A stretch of 64,000 bases of DNA. Origin: Parapristionchus giblindavisi. Lineage: Eukaryota > Nematoda > Chromadorea > Rhabditida > Diplogasteridae. Below are positions 23,748-36,591 of this stretch, piece after piece. Where the stretch lies: the NCBI GenBank assembly GCA_943737045.1, contig CALSFV010000291.1:310001-374000 (forward strand). Reading direction: 5' to 3'. The first letter of the stretch is position 1. Each line of letters opens with the position of its first letter. Below the pieces are notes generated by a model. The model saw only the letters and a list, made by a program, of their open reading frames with translations, did no database searches and was not told the DNA's origin. A program made the position numbers and the translations under genes.

Positions 23748-24166
23748 TTACATTTTTGCACGCCGTAACGACGGAGACGTTGTGGCTGAGGTTACGGCGT
23801 GCGCAAGTGTAACACCGCATAACGTGATAAATCGATTCGATCATAACGCCACGCCCCCCCCCCCCTATGCTAATCACTTGTCTGTCCATTTGTTATGATG
23901 GAAATAAAGAATAACAGAATAGAGGATAAAGGGCAAGTTGTAGTATTGATCGTACAAAATTTTCTCTTTATTTTGTACTAGAACTATTAGAGATTAAATT
24001 GACAATATTTATCAAACACGAGACGACGTTCACTACATAATACACACAGTAAAAAAAAAAGTTATGCATAGTTACATTTGCCTTACGTGCCTCCGCCGTA
24101 ACCTCCGCCGTAATGGCGGAGACGCGGCGCAGGAGGTTTCGGCGTAGGCAAATGTAACGATGCATT
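23748..24166. repeat. GTTACATTTGC hairpins
   Basis: Two hairpins are seen. One spans 23,748-23,822 (TTACATTTTTGCACGCCGTA paired with TACGGCGTGCGCAAGTGTAA). The other spans 24,067-24,163 (TTACATTTGCCTTACGTGCC paired with GGCGTAGGCAAATGTAAC). A related half is at 21,492 and GCGTAGGCGGAGG-type hairpins are at 54,296-54,545. Probably MITEs; no duplication was established. Confidence 0.5.
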
Positions 24167-25059
24167 GGAAAAACTCCACCAGCAGTACTACACAGTGCGC
24201 AATGCCCCATATTTAATTTTTTTAGTTGTATTTAACACGTTTTCGGTGCGCAAAATACTGAAATAACACGCTACCACCCGCATTACGACTTCTTTTATTT
24301 GCTTTCTTGACATAGCCTTTTTTGTACTCCCCTTGTGCACACCCTTGTGGTGTACGATAAATAAATTTAAGAAAAAATAAAAAAATAAATGTATCTGGGA
24401 TCAACCGGAATGGAAATTATCCAGAATTTATTATCGAGACACACGTCTCCAACATCTCTTCACGTCTTGATTTACAACGCGGAGTAAATCAAATAGTCTG
24501 CGTACTTTGACATTATGTGTAAATTCAGTGAAAGCGGCAATCTAAAAAACTAGTAAACATATACCGTCAAAACGAGAAAAAGTAGAACATTTGTGACAAA
24601 ATTTGATTAAAGTTCGCATGATTTTGAAAACTTTGTATCATGTTATTTTAATACATTTTAATGTATTTTTTTGGAATAATTCGTTTAAAAAAAGTTACAC
24701 CCAAAACAAACACGATGTTGTATTCTTTTTTTTTGCCGCAACCGTACATACTCGTCTCGAAAAAAATACCGAATAAAAATTCTCAAAAAAAAAAATTAAG
24801 AACAACAAATGCCCTGCCCTGCTTGGCATCTACATGTATAGGATTGCCGAGACGATGAAAGAGATAAGAGACTGTGTAAAGCGACACCCCAAGCTAATTT
24901 GAAACTCTCCGCTCTGACCACATTCTCTCGTTTCTTTTTCTACGAGAGAGTATTGCGGAGAGTAAAAGTAGCTTGGGGTGTGCCTATAAGATATGAGTGA
25001 TCACCCGCAGGACTTCGTGTGCCTTGAATAACGGTTTGTACCTTTACCTTCACAAGATT

Positions 25060-25760
25060 CATTGACATTCGCGGGTCTCCACCCTTGTGTGATGACGTAG
25101 TGAGGCCAATGTATCGGTGGATTAAGGGATAATCCTAAATCAGAAAATAGTACAAGTACTTATATTATAAGCTCAACATAGAACTTCCTTCCAAAAATCA
25201 CAGTGGTCTTCTGAACTATGTTTGCCACCATCTTCACAATACTCGAACATCCGGTGAAGTAACTCCCACGAAAATTCGCGCTTTCACTGGACTTTCCTTG
25301 GTGAAATAACGAACTTTAAGCTCGGATTACGGTATTCGAGGGCATCCATACTTAAAAAGAAAATTATTTTTATATTCAGGGATCTATAGTCCTGCCTGGA
25401 CAGTTTAGTGACGAATAAACTCGAGGGTCCCTTTATTTAACAATAAGTTACTATTATAAGTTCTAAATACTGTACTGCGTGTTTTGTTCGGAGTAGTGAG
25501 TACTGTGGATGTTAGAGGATCACGAAGATTTTATCTTAAAGGGAGAGTGTCCACTCTCAATGGTCTCTTCATTGCGCACACTATTTTTCTGTTCTCTAAC
25601 AACGAGAGAGCATTGCGTGTCGAAGAGACCATTGAGAGAAGTTACGAACCCTTTAAATGGTTGAGAAGAACTCGGGAAGTTATGGAAGTAAGTTATCTCA
25701 GACACGTTGAACTTATAAACACTTGTACTATTTTTTTAAATCTAAGATTATCCCTTTAGT
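25060..25760. mobile_element. Large TIR element, AACATTCGCGGGTCTCC family, copy 1
   Basis: The left arm starts GACATTCGCGGGTCTCCACC. Inner inverted pairs include AAGGGATAATCCTAAATCAG with TAAATCTAAGATTATCCCTT. A TTAAAGGGAGAG MITE (25,539-25,656) is nested in it. The second copy is 30,323-30,955; a shorter relative is at 15,545-15,800. No transposase seen. Confidence 0.55.
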
Positions 25761-26480
25761 TATCGATACATCCGCCCCCATTTTGACATTAATTTTTTGT
25801 GGTCTTTGGGTTTTTGAGAATACTGAGTTATCTGATTCGAGAAAGAGATTACAGGAGAACTATGTGAAAAAGTGTTGAGATTATTATCTTCGATGCGTTT
25901 CAGTGTATTACTATATATATCCACCACTTCTGCTGATTCGAGGACTACCATAGTTATTATTAATCGCTGAAATAATGTTTAAAAAAAGAAATCAGAGATC
26001 GATGGTTGGTCAGTAGCAAATTGTAAACAATGTTTCTCAAATTATAATCGAAATATTTCATAGTTAAACATGCAAATGTACTCATAAAATTAGATATTAG
26101 TGAATCAGAAGTAGTTATTAGTAGAGGCGAGATTCGCTGTTTCGGCCATTAGGTTCTAGACAGTGAACCTCTATCAAATGGGGTTGGCCATCTTCAGTAG
26201 AACCCCCATTGATTTAGATTACATAAAAGTTTATCATGATATTTCTATAAAGTGTTTCTCATAGTTTATCCTGTTTGACTACCTCACGTTATTTCCTCTT
26301 GCTGGCTAAGACTAGTCTACTAATCCACTACATAAATACCTTCTTCCAATAATATTGAAAAGCATTGTACGAAGAGGAAATAAAAGAAGAATAATCAAAA
26401 TATGCAAAAATCGACAATTATCTCTCTTTCTTCTTCGTGGATTAACCGCTACTGCAGATATGTGGATACACTGCAGAAAG
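25760..26480 (-). other. Unidentified locally duplicated ORF region, copy 1
   Basis: Matches 31,135-31,730 in order. An open frame at 25,760-25,951 (MVVLESAEVVDIYSNTLK start) is preserved in the duplicate near 31,150-31,300 with mostly conservative changes. A second block encodes FLQCIHISAVAVNPRRRKRD here and FLLQCNHISTVAVNPRRRKK in the duplicate (31,496-31,750). I do not recognise either; they might be exons of a duplicated membrane-protein gene. Conservation between two copies is the only support. Confidence 0.35.
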
Positions 26481-26539
26481 AACCCAGTATATATAAAAAT
26501 GATCGATATCAGATTTTCATTTTTTCATTGCCCGATAGT

Positions 26540-26924
26540 TGTATCGATCGCGATTGTGAATCGCGAATCGGAAGGGTGGGGAAACTATATTTGAAAAAAA
26601 GAGGAAAAAGGGGAAAAGCGGATTATGAAACCATTGAGCAGAAAAAGGTAAAAGAACTGAATTCACCTTGTGTTCTATCAATTACTCTGGGTCGAGAAAA
26701 ACTTTGCCGCCTATCCTAGTAAATAATTGCATGAAGACCCTTTTTTTGTGAATTCCTGTCAGTTGTAAGCGTTATTTCATGCAGTCTGATCATGATATGT
26801 TGCTCGGGCATCTCAGACCGGGAATAAACAATAAATAATTGTGGCTCAATCTGGCAACAACGTTCTATTATTATAATGAAGAAAAATATGATTTTAAAAT
26901 AATTTTCAGTTTTAATTTTTTTTT

Positions 26925-26930
<6 letters not shown>
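26540..26930. repeat. Three-copy dispersed repeat, copy 1
   Basis: Blocks GTGAATCGCGAATCGG(G/A)AGG, CTTTGCCGCCTATCCTAGTA and GTTATTTCATGCAGTCTGAT occur in order here, at 32,600-32,912 and at 34,690-35,060. In two of the three copies the repeat leads into an ATT array. No protein signal. Confidence 0.7.
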
Positions 26931-27375
<445 letters not shown>

Positions 27376-28049
27376 GTGTTTACTCATTATCATTACATAC
27401 GCTATCAAGAGTGGATCGATCTCATTCGAAAATACAGCTTTTAAAACGATACTGAAACCAGAAAAAATCAGGTAAAGTATTGAAACCAAAATGCGCCGTA
27501 ACACTTAAGTACGAGTAACACTTGCAATTTCTATGTCAAAGTTAGACGGAAGAGAAAAGTAGAACCATGTTATTCGATATAAGTCAACTCATCATATAAT
27601 ATTGAAACCAGCCGCCGTACCAAATCAGTCGAAAATCCCCTTATAATTCGTTACTTTTTTGGTCCAAAAACAGCCAAAATCTGAGAGGGTGGGGGGAAGA
27701 AAACGAGAGAGCAAAGGAAAGTGAAGAGAGAATAGAGAAAAACGACTGATCATAAAAAGTAGTAGGTTTGGAATGTGCAACTTTTTTCTAGTTTCTGCGC
27801 ACTCTCAATTTTGCATACACTCTACTCCCTTTTCTAACCTCCACTCTAAATTGGACTGCTATAGAAAAAATACACTTTCTAAATTTGGACCTATCTTATT
27901 CATTCGTACTTTGGAGTTCAATTTTGCCATTCTCCGTCTTATGTTCCGGCTGCCACCTCTATCAAGGCTTCGGACATTTTACTTTGTTATTTGCGTTTTT
28001 TCTTTGTTGTTGCAATATTTTCGGCAATATTTCTGTATGAATCGAAGAT

Positions 28050-28156
28050 AATTGTTATTATTATTGTTATTATTATTGTTATTATTATTGTTATTATTAT
28101 TGTTATTATTATTGTTATTATTATTATTATCGTTATTATTATCATTATTATTATTA
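28050..28156. repeat. ATTGTTATT microsatellite
   Basis: Period-12 ATTATTGTTATT units grading into ATT. It is followed by sequence (GGAAGTAGGAACAGGACAAG onward) shared with 35,290 and 37,912. Confidence 0.9.
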
Positions 28157-28334
28157 TGGAGGTGGATGAGATGAGAGGGAAGTAGGAACAGGACAAGAGA
28201 ACTGCTAATAAGGTTGGATTGATTGATTTATTGATTATTGATTTTTTATCTATAACTAGAGATGATGGAGTGATTTGGACCAGTTGAATTGCGGTTGCAC
28301 ATTTTCTATAAGAGTGTCTGCATTGCGTTGCTTG

Positions 28335-28496
28335 CATAGGTCAAATAGCTAGGTTATCGGTTTTCAAAATCCGGTCAGGTTTTTCGATTATTGTGAAATT
28401 TTGGCTCAATATCCGGTCACGTTTTTCGATTTCTGTGAAATTTTTGCTCAAAATCCTGTCAGGCTCGGTACTTTGCAACCTACTTTTCAACCAATG
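28335..28496. mobile_element. hAT-like MITE with 8-bp duplication and paralogous empty site
   Basis: A 162-bp element beginning CATAGGTCAAATAGCTAGGT and ending CTTTTCAACCAATG, flanked by GTTGCTTG (28,327-28,334 and 28,497-28,504). The duplicated sequence at 38,221-38,250 reads straight through as GCATTGCTTGATTTGAATCC without the element. Internal tandem units contain CCGGTCA(G/C)GTTTTTCGATT. Other copies: 51,152-51,263 and 53,080-53,153. Confidence 0.9.
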
Positions 28497-28656
28497 GTTG
28501 CTTGATTTGAATCTATCTCCGACTATTCCCTTGTTAGATAGGTCATGTGGTATTTTCTTTTAAAAATGATAGTTTACAATTATTTTCATCAACTATTATT
28601 ACAATAATAATGTTATTATTATTGTTTATTTATTTATTTATAATATTGATCTGCAG

Positions 28657-29139
28657 GCAGTGAACGGTCACTCGCCGACGTCATCGGAGAGTTCATCGAA
28701 TGACGTCCCATCGACGACTACGAAGAAGAAGAATGGAGTAAAGGGAACGACGACTAAGACGACGAATAGTAAGAAGAAGCAAGAGGAGATCAAGGTTTGT
28801 TATTGATTTATTGATTTATTGATTGATTGACTTTATTGATTACGTAGATTCTCTCATGATTCTCTTATGTTTATGTTTTTGGAACTAATTTAAATAGTGT
28901 ATTTATTAAATTGGTTAGTTACTTTGTCAAGTTTATTAATTAAGTTTAATTAAAAAAAAATTTATTGATTTTTTGCCTACGACTTTATTGATTTTTTTCC
29001 AGGAAGAAGACGATGAGGAAGAAGATGAGAATGATGATGGCGATGAAGAGGAAGAGGACGAGGAGACGCTCTGCCTCCCGCGCCCCGAAAGACCTCTGGA
29101 AGGAAGAGAGGCGCAGTCGCTGCGGTCGAGAATGGAAAG
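28657..29139 (+). pseudogene. Broken duplicate of acidic/Ser-rich nuclear protein exons
   Basis: Two exons (28,657-28,794 and 29,003-29,139) duplicate 38,383-38,555 and 38,757-39,216. The first reads AVNGHSPTSSESSSNDVPST then a Lys/Thr tail. The second reads a Glu/Asp tract. After DEEEEDEET the frame is lost: relative to the other copy, seven bases (GAAGACT) are missing exactly where that copy carries a CACGGC-family MITE. Splice sites (CTGCAG, TTCCAG; GTTTGT, GTACGG) are kept. No upstream or terminal exon accompanies this copy, so it is a dead fragment. Confidence 0.7.
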
Positions 29140-29250
29140 GTACGGTAGACCCGGAGGGAATCGTGATTGCGAACTGACTTTATTCTTTTGAACAATCATA
29201 GTTCGCTCAACTAGGGGTATTGCGGGTTGATTTTTATTATTTCATACATC

Positions 29251-30304
29251 ACGCTATCTGAGAAAATCCACATATGTGTGGTATTGACGAAAAATGAATT
29301 TTCTGGTTTTATGTATGATAATTATAGGCTCCATGAGTGAAGTACATTGGTACTTGGAAATATCTTCCAATTGAAAATTCGCATCAGGGGGTGCGTTTGG
29401 TGTAGTTTGGCGACTTTTCCTAATAAGTTTATTTCGAATCCAATCGATTCGGGAGTGGGCGTAATCGACTCATTGGCCAATTCTAAGAAACTATTGCCGA
29501 GGAGAGTTTTTCGAGCAAAGGTCAACGAACGCTGATTTTGGGAATTTTCGAAAAAAATGTTTACATTATATTAATTCTCACTATTTTCCATAATTCTCGC
29601 TATGTAGAAGCGATTGAGCAAATAAAATGTTTACATTCGCCATGGAAAATAGTGAGAATAAATTTAATGTAAACATTTTTTTCGAAAATTCCCAATATCA
29701 GCGTTCCTTGACCTTTGATCGAAAAACTCTCCCTAGCAATAGTTTCTTAGAATTAGACATGGATTCGAATGCGCCTACTCCCCAATCGATTGGTTTCGAA
29801 ATAAACTTTTTAGGAAACCTCGCCAATCCTCACCACAATTGAATACAGCGAACAAAATTGATTCGTTCACAAACTTGTAATTTTTTTAAAATTATACTTT
29901 TTAAAATGAAGATGTGTAATGACATGTAGAAGCTATTAAGCAAATAAAAAATTGTAGTTCGCCATGGGAAAATAGTGAGAATTAATTTAATGTAATTATT
30001 TTTCCAATTCCAACGTTCGTTGACCTTTGCTCGAAAAACTCTCCTTGGCAATAGTTTCTTAGAATTGGCCAATGAGTCGATTACGCCCACTCCCGAATCG
30101 ATTGGATTCGAAATAAACTTATTAGGAAAAGTCGCCAAACTACACCAAACGCGCCCCCTGATGCGAATTTTCAATTGGAAGATATTTCCAAGTACCAATG
30201 TACTTCACTCATGGAGCCTATAATTATCATACATAAAACCGGAAAATTCATTTTTCGTCAATACCAAGAAAAAAATCGGTTGTTGAATTCTCTCAGATAG
30301 TGTG
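29251..30304. mobile_element. 1.05-kb foldback element, CAC(G/A)CTATCTGAGA termini
   Basis: Outer tips CACGCTATCTGAGA and TCTCAGATAGTGTG. The arms at 29,279-29,535 and 30,008-30,272 are near-perfect inverted copies. A third, diverged direct copy of part of the arm lies in the middle (29,690-29,830). Each arm carries the same open frame (LTFARKTLLGNSFLELANES), which reflects the repeat and is not taken as a gene. No clear target duplication. Confidence 0.75.
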
Positions 30305-30322
30305 TTATAAGATTTTATTCAT

Positions 30323-30957
30323 TAACATTCGCGGGTCTCCACCCTTGTGTGATGACGTAGTGAGGCCAATGTATCGATAAATTAAGGGATAATCCTAAAT
30401 CAGAAAATATAATAGTACTTATAAGCTCAACATGTAACTTCCTTCCAAAAATCACAGTGGTCTTCTGAACTATGTTTGACACCATCTTCATAATACTCGA
30501 ACATCCGGTGTAGTAACTCCCACGAAAATTCGCGCTTTCACTGGACTTTCCTTGGTGCAATAACGATCTTTCGGTTCGGATTACGGTATTCCAGGGCATC
30601 TATACTTTCAGAGAAAATCACTTTTATATTTAGGGATCTATAGTCTTGACTGGACTTTCTGGTAACGAAAAAACTCACTTTGTTTAAGATATTATTATAA
30701 GTTTTACTGTACTGTGTGTTCTGTTCGTGGTAGTTATTATTACAGCGGATGTTCGAGTATTACGAAGATTTTATCTTTTTTTAAGTAGTAGAGAAGAACT
30801 CGGGGAGTTTTGGAAGTAACAATAAGTTATCTCATTGTCAGACACGTTGAACTTATAAACACTTGTACTATTTTCTGATTTAGGAATATCCCTTTATATG
30901 TACATCCGCCCACGTCTTAACTCAAAGGTTTGGCTCAAAGGAGTCCCGCGAATGTTA
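30323..30957. mobile_element. Large TIR element, AACATTCGCGGGTCTCC family, copy 2
   Basis: Left tip TTAACATTCGCGGGTCTCCA, right tip GGAGTCCCGCGAATGTTAA. The interior is collinear with 25,060-25,760 but lacks the nested MITE at that position; a TTAAAGGGAGAG copy instead adjoins its right end (30,957-31,072). Confidence 0.65.
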
Positions 30958-32110
30958 AAGGGAGAGTCTCTCAATGCCCTCTTCATTGCGCACACTATTT
31001 CTCTGTTCTCTAACAACGAGAGTGCGTAGACCTTTGAAGATGCCGTTGACAAAGGTTTCGGTCCCTTTAATGAATCTCATACATTCCTGTTATATAATAT
31101 ATGTGAATGCCAAGCAGTACAGGGCATTTTGCTCTTAATTTTTGTGGTATATTTTTTGGGTTTTTGAGAATTGAATTCTCTGATTCGAGGTAGAGATTAC
31201 AGGAGAACTATGTGAAAAAGTGTTGAGATCATGATCTTCGGTGTGTTTCAGTGTATTACTATATATATCCACCACTTCTGCTGATTCGAGGACTACCATA
31301 GTTATTATTAATCGCTGAAATAATGTTTAATAATAAATCAGAGATCGATGGTTGGTCAGTAGCAAATTGTAAGCAATGTTTCTCATAGTTTATCCTGTCG
31401 AATACACCCTATGATGCATTCCGTCCCATCCTCGTCTATCACTCATTGCTTGAAATGATAAAATTGATTGATTGATCCTGTTTGACTACCTCACGCTATT
31501 TCCTCTTGCTGGCTACGACTATGTAGTCCACAAATCCACTACATAAATACCTTCTTCCAATAGTATTGAAAAGCGTTGTACGAAGAAGGAAGTTAACTAT
31601 AAATGAACAAACAAGAATAATCAAAATCAATAATTTCGCAATATCTTTCTTTCTTCTTCGTGGATTCACCGCTACTGTAGATATGTGGTTACACTGCAGA
31701 AGGAATCCAGTATTTATAACAGAGTTGTAGCGACTTGTCGCTACCTTCATTCATAATTAGTTCACTTTGCAACAATAATATTCAAATTGATATAAATCAA
31801 TTACTGATCATTCATATGATCATTTCACTGGTATATAAGACCATTCCATCATCAACCACTTCACCTTATCGGTCCGATCCAGAGAGTCGTCAATCTCGTA
31901 TTCAGTCCCCCAATATCAAGTGGTTAAACCCCACACCCCAATCTCAGTGGTTAAACCCCACACCAACCTGTACGATCCCCAATCATTTGTATTATAAATA
32001 AATATATTAATATATCCTTTGTATTATACACTACCATTGTACCAATAAAGGGCAAGGGTAGTTATCCTCCGTTGTATACCATAAGTCAGACAACACTCCC
32101 GTCGGGAGTC

Positions 32111-32306
32111 GTTACAAGAGTATTTGAAATTTTTTTGCAATACTTGTCAAGCAAAATAATGGCATAATCATTCTTCACTTTTTGCGGTGTTCATCGCACA
32201 CAAAACACCGGGAAGAGAAAAAAGTCGAGAAGAAAGGGAATAATGATTTTGCCATTTTTTGCTTGACAAGAATTCTAGAAATTTTCAAATACGCTGTCCT
32301 ATATCA
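32111..32306. mobile_element. Hairpin MITE, TATAGGACAG termini, copy 2
   Basis: Same arms as 8,428-8,620: TTGCAATACTTGTCAAGCAA at the left and TTTTTTGCTTGACAAGAATT at the right, ending CGCTGTCCTATA. Confidence 0.7.
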
Positions 32307-32599
32307 CGCCTGTCACGTAAGAATCGAGACAAAATCGTGAGGTGGCCGGATAAAATATAATCACTATCACATTGACTATTTTTGGATAGCCCTGGCAGAA
32401 GGAGAAGATAGAGTTTCGATTTTTTGTCTACGATCAATTTTGACGAAGATAGACGCCGTTAACTTTCGGAATCTGTGTAAAAGTGTTAACTTTCGCCGGC
32501 AATAGCTCGCCTAATCCAGTTTGCCATGAATCAATTGGTGGGTATCATTGTTGAAGCTGTTGTAACGATATGGAAACAGATGGATTTTGCCGCCCATAT

Positions 32600-32912
32600 G
32601 CGGATTGTGAATCGCGAATCGGGAGGGTGGGGAAACTATATTTGAAAACGAGGAAAAGGGGAAAATGCTATGAAAAAATAGGAAAAAAGGGGAAAAGCGA
32701 ATTGCGAAAGAGGAATAACAAGTGTGCGAGAAAGACGCGAAAGAACTGAATTCACCTTGTGTTCTGTCAATTACTCTATGTCGACAGAAACCTTGCCGCC
32801 TATCCTAGTAATTGCATGAAGACCCGGTGAATTCTTGTCAGCGGTGAGCGTTATTTCATGCAGTCTGATCAAGATGTGTTGCTTGACATCTCAGACTGGG
32901 AAGAAACAATAA
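32600..32912. repeat. Three-copy dispersed repeat, copy 2
   Basis: Collinear with 26,540-26,900 and 34,690-34,980. The blocks TGCATGAAGACCCGGTGAAT and TGATCAAGATGTGTTGCTTG are nearly identical between this copy and the third. 32,913-33,800 shows no confident gene. Confidence 0.7.
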
Positions 32913-33801
32913 GAGAGCATGTCTGAGGGAATTGACATTCTGACCGGGGGAGGTGACATAGCGAAAAATAAATTTATTCTGTTTGATGTGGAATAAAATA
33001 GTACACTACCAGGCGACCTCAGCCGTGCATATGAGAAAGTTTGATTTTGTGTCTGAAGGTTACTGTAAGAAAAAATGTACGGTAGGTCGAAAAAATTATT
33101 TCGGTTCGCAAGCATCCGATCGACTCGGGAGTGATACCGATCGATTCCTTGTGCGAATACAAGCAACTTTTACTTCCATCACTTTTTAATCAAGACTTCG
33201 AAGAATTGAGTTATTATGAAAATAAACTTTTGGACGTTAATTACTATATGACGGTTCTCTAGAATGAACAAATTAAATTTGCTTAAATCGTTCTACATTT
33301 AATAACTAACCTTATATTAAAATATGAAGACAAACAAACCTGTCAACGATAGTACGCGAAAGCAAAATACGACAGCGACTCATAAAAAACTCATTTCACG
33401 ATAATCTTTTATGGTATATTTGTCATACTGTATGCGCATCTTCACGGCTCTATACCCGGCTTCCATGACAAGTGATTTACTTTGTTTTTGAACAATTTTT
33501 ACTTAAAATTAAAGGACACGAGGTGTCGGTGCAACTGCGATAGGACGCCTTCACCGTCATCTGCCACCTATCGGTCGTGGTGAGTGATCTTTGATCTTTG
33601 GTCTTTGATCTTTTGTTCTCCTGGTCCAAATATTTAGAAATGGTGTTTGTCAAATTATTTTCAGGATTTCTTAGAATCAGATCTTGATGATTTTTTAACG
33701 TAGTGGTTGGATTATTGATTGGTCTATGATAGTTTTATTGATTGATTATTGATTTGTTGATTGGTTTATCCCGTTTATCGATTGATCGTCTCGCTTTTCA
33801 G

Positions 33802-35182
33802 TGAATTCTCGATCATGATCCTGAACGCGCTGTGCCTCGGATCGGAGGCTGTGTGTTGGACCACGGCGGTGGAAACGAATGCCATCAATCATCTGCTCAA
33901 TTTCATCGAAGCTGCCGATTTGAATATGCACTCGGTACGGTATACTGTATGCACCACTAATGGCTAGCGCAGACTGACTTTATTGATTTAACGATCGACT
34001 ACAGAATTATGACTGAATATTTATCTGACGATTGAAAATTGTCATTTTATTTATTCAAATATTGAGTGATTTGGCGATCGACACCTGACTTTATTTTGCA
34101 CTTACATGTTATTATCACGGCATGAACGCCCTGAGAGACAATCCGGAGATGATGGGAACGTCGGTGGGAATGTTGAGAAGAGCCGCGAGTGTCGTGAAAC
34201 TGCTGACTAAGGTGGGGACTGAACTTGACTTGAGGCTTACAATTAATGACTTGAGTACTACGTATGACTTTAGTTGCTACGTATTGTATGTACTTTTGAT
34301 TTAAGACACCGGCTCAGTGAGATTTCGGGTAGTGCCGGACATCGACCTCACCGATTTGGCTCAAAATTTTTTTGTGGATACCCCCATGGCCCCCTATCAC
34401 AAAATCGGTATTCATTTGGGCTGGATCATTGAAACACAGATGTAGCGGGTTCTCGAAATTTGAAAACTCGATTTTCGCCAAAAAAGTGGAGTGACGTAGG
34501 TCCAATATTAGTGTTGAATAATTACATATATGCCTATGCAACAAAAACTCATATTGAAGAGCTCGACGAGTTGAACAACTTTCATGTTGAACGTTTTGTC
34601 TGAAACTCATGTACAAGAGAAATACATCTGTTTAATTTATTCTCACAGTTTTTCAGTCAATTTAGAGTAAATAGAAAGTAAAATGAAACACGAATCGGGA
34701 GGGTTGAAGCTATACATATAAAAAAGGGAAAAGCTATAAAACATAGGAAAAAAGGGGAAAAGCGGATTGCGAAAAGGGAATAACAAGTGTGCGAGAAAGA
34801 GGCCAAATAACTGAATTTACCTGGCGTTCTGTAAATTACTCTGTGTCGAGAAAAACCTTGCCGCGTAGCCTAGTAATTGCATGAAGACCCGGTGAATTCT
34901 TGTCAGCGGTGAGCGTTATTTCATGCAGTCTGATCAAGATGTGTTGCTTGACATCTCAGACTGGGAAGAAACAATAAATAATTGTGGCGGAGTCCGAAAT
35001 CAAGGTTCCATTATCATAATGAAAAAAAATGATTTTAAAATAATTTTAAAAGTTTTAATTTTAATCGTTCTATTTTCCAGATGGACTCGAGAGTGGCAGC
35101 GATGGTGGCCGAGTCTCTGTTTGAGATTCAACGAGCAGAGAGCGAATATGAGAAGGAAGAGCGAGGGAAGGCGGATGAAGAT
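33802..35182 (+). CDS. ARID1/Osa/BAF250-like C-terminal exons (partial)
   Basis: Part of a SWI/SNF (BAF) chromatin-remodelling subunit acting in the nucleus. Exon 33,802-33,934 follows TTTTCAG and ends at G|GTACGG. It encodes LCLGSEAVCWTTAVETNAIN then HLLNFIEAADLNMHS. The stretch near 34,122-34,217 encodes NPEMMGTSVGMLRRAASVVK, ending at G|GTGGGG. Exon 35,081-35,182 follows TTTTCCAG and encodes MDSRVAAMVAESLFEIQ plus a charged tail. These correspond in order to the BAF250_C end of ARID1 proteins (a leucine-rich helix, the NP...TSVDMMRRAA-like motif, then the final helix). The link segment between the second and third pieces is not found, and the second lacks an obvious AG acceptor, so the locus may be damaged or mis-assembled. 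Upstream ARID-bearing exons are outside or lost. Confidence 0.6.
34690..35060. repeat. Three-copy dispersed repeat, copy 3
   Basis: Ends directly before the acceptor of the last BAF250_C-like exon (35,081). The same sequence at 26,540-26,930 runs into an ATT array instead, so the repeat may be an original ARID1-like intron copied elsewhere. Confidence 0.65.
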
Positions 35183-35187
35183 GTTGG

Positions 35188-35292
<105 letters not shown>

Positions 35293-36066
35293 GGGAGGAA
35301 GGGGACAAGGGAACTGCTAATAAGGTTGGATTCATTGATTTATTGATTTATATGTTATTGATTTTTTCAATGACTAATGAGTGAGTGATTTGGATCAGTT
35401 GAATTCCGGTTGCGCATTTTCTATAACAGGAATCTTATTGTTGAAAATACTAATATCACCTCAAATAAAATAATATATCAGATAATTACATATGATTTTG
35501 TATAACAGTTTGCTGTGATGGAAAAAAAGTATCCTGTTGAATTGCGGTTGCGGAGTTTCTATAAGAGTGTCTAGAGGCATTGCATTGCTTGATTTGTCTG
35601 CGGATGTCCACAAACTTGCTCTGCTATTGATTATTCATCACCCCTAATCCTAATATTCCGCAGCTACCGTAATCCCAGTTACACCACAAATCGCATCACT
35701 AAAATTTTCCCCTCCCTATCCATCATCTCTCGCTAAGAATCGGGTGTTGTCAGAGCCGCGCGCTGATTGGTCGATTGTGTATCTCGTAATTATTGATTTA
35801 TCGATTGATTGATGTATCCCTGATTCTCGATATGCTCTCTCGTGTCTCCTCCTGTGAATGTCTTCCCTTTGTGTTGATTGTATTAATCGGTGTACATGTG
35901 TACATTGGTGTACATTTTATTCTAACCTGGCGGATCCTGGTTTCAATACTTTACCTGATTTTTTCTGGTTTCATTATTGTTTTAAAAACTGTATTTTCGA
36001 ATGAGATCGATCCACTCTTGATAGCGTATGTAATGATAATGAGTAAACACGATGATGATGGTGATA

Positions 36067-36220
<154 letters not shown>

Positions 36221-36227
36221 GTTTCAG

Positions 36228-36468
36228 TATGCGCGAGCTTACCGAGGCTGAGCGTGCCGCGATGGCGGACGAGAAGACGCAGCCACAGCTGGCCGCCGTG
36301 AAGCAGGAGTGCGTGGCACAGTATTCTGGTCCAAGCCATTTTTCTTCCAAAGCAAGACAAAGGAGAGACCATTGTATTCGAGAGAGTTTGTATGTTGAGC
36401 GGTCGTTCTTGCTTTGAAAGTCATGAGAACGCTGTGGTGGAGGGCGATGACGAATCGGAGGATATGGT
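36228..36468 (+). pseudogene. Exon interrupted by a short MITE
   Basis: After GTTTCAG the frame reads MRELTEAERAAMADEKTQPQ then LAAVKQEC. It is then broken by about 90 bp with inverted ends (TTCCAAAGCAAGACAAAG and TTCTTGCTTTGAAAG, about 36,340-36,420). The exon resumes as NAVVEGDDESEDM before the donor GTAGGT. The insertion introduces a stop. The MITE resembles fragments at 22,385-22,460. It may belong to the ARID1-like transcript or another nuclear protein; not recognised. Confidence 0.5.
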
Positions 36469-36591
36469 AGGTGGTTGGATGGGGCTGATCGTTGACTGAC
36501 TTTATTTATTGCTCTCTTCTTTTAACCAATCGGCTAGAGTATTTTGGGAGTATTGAATCGCAAACTGATTTTATTCTAGTGACAACTAGGC

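Noticed and set aside
23638..23898. Overlapping opposed ORFs as coding
   Set aside because: They arise from a hairpin repeat and have no homology.
29322..30223. Three ORFs reading TFARKTLLGNSFLEL as a gene family
   Set aside because: They are the arms and middle repeat of one foldback element, not independent genes.
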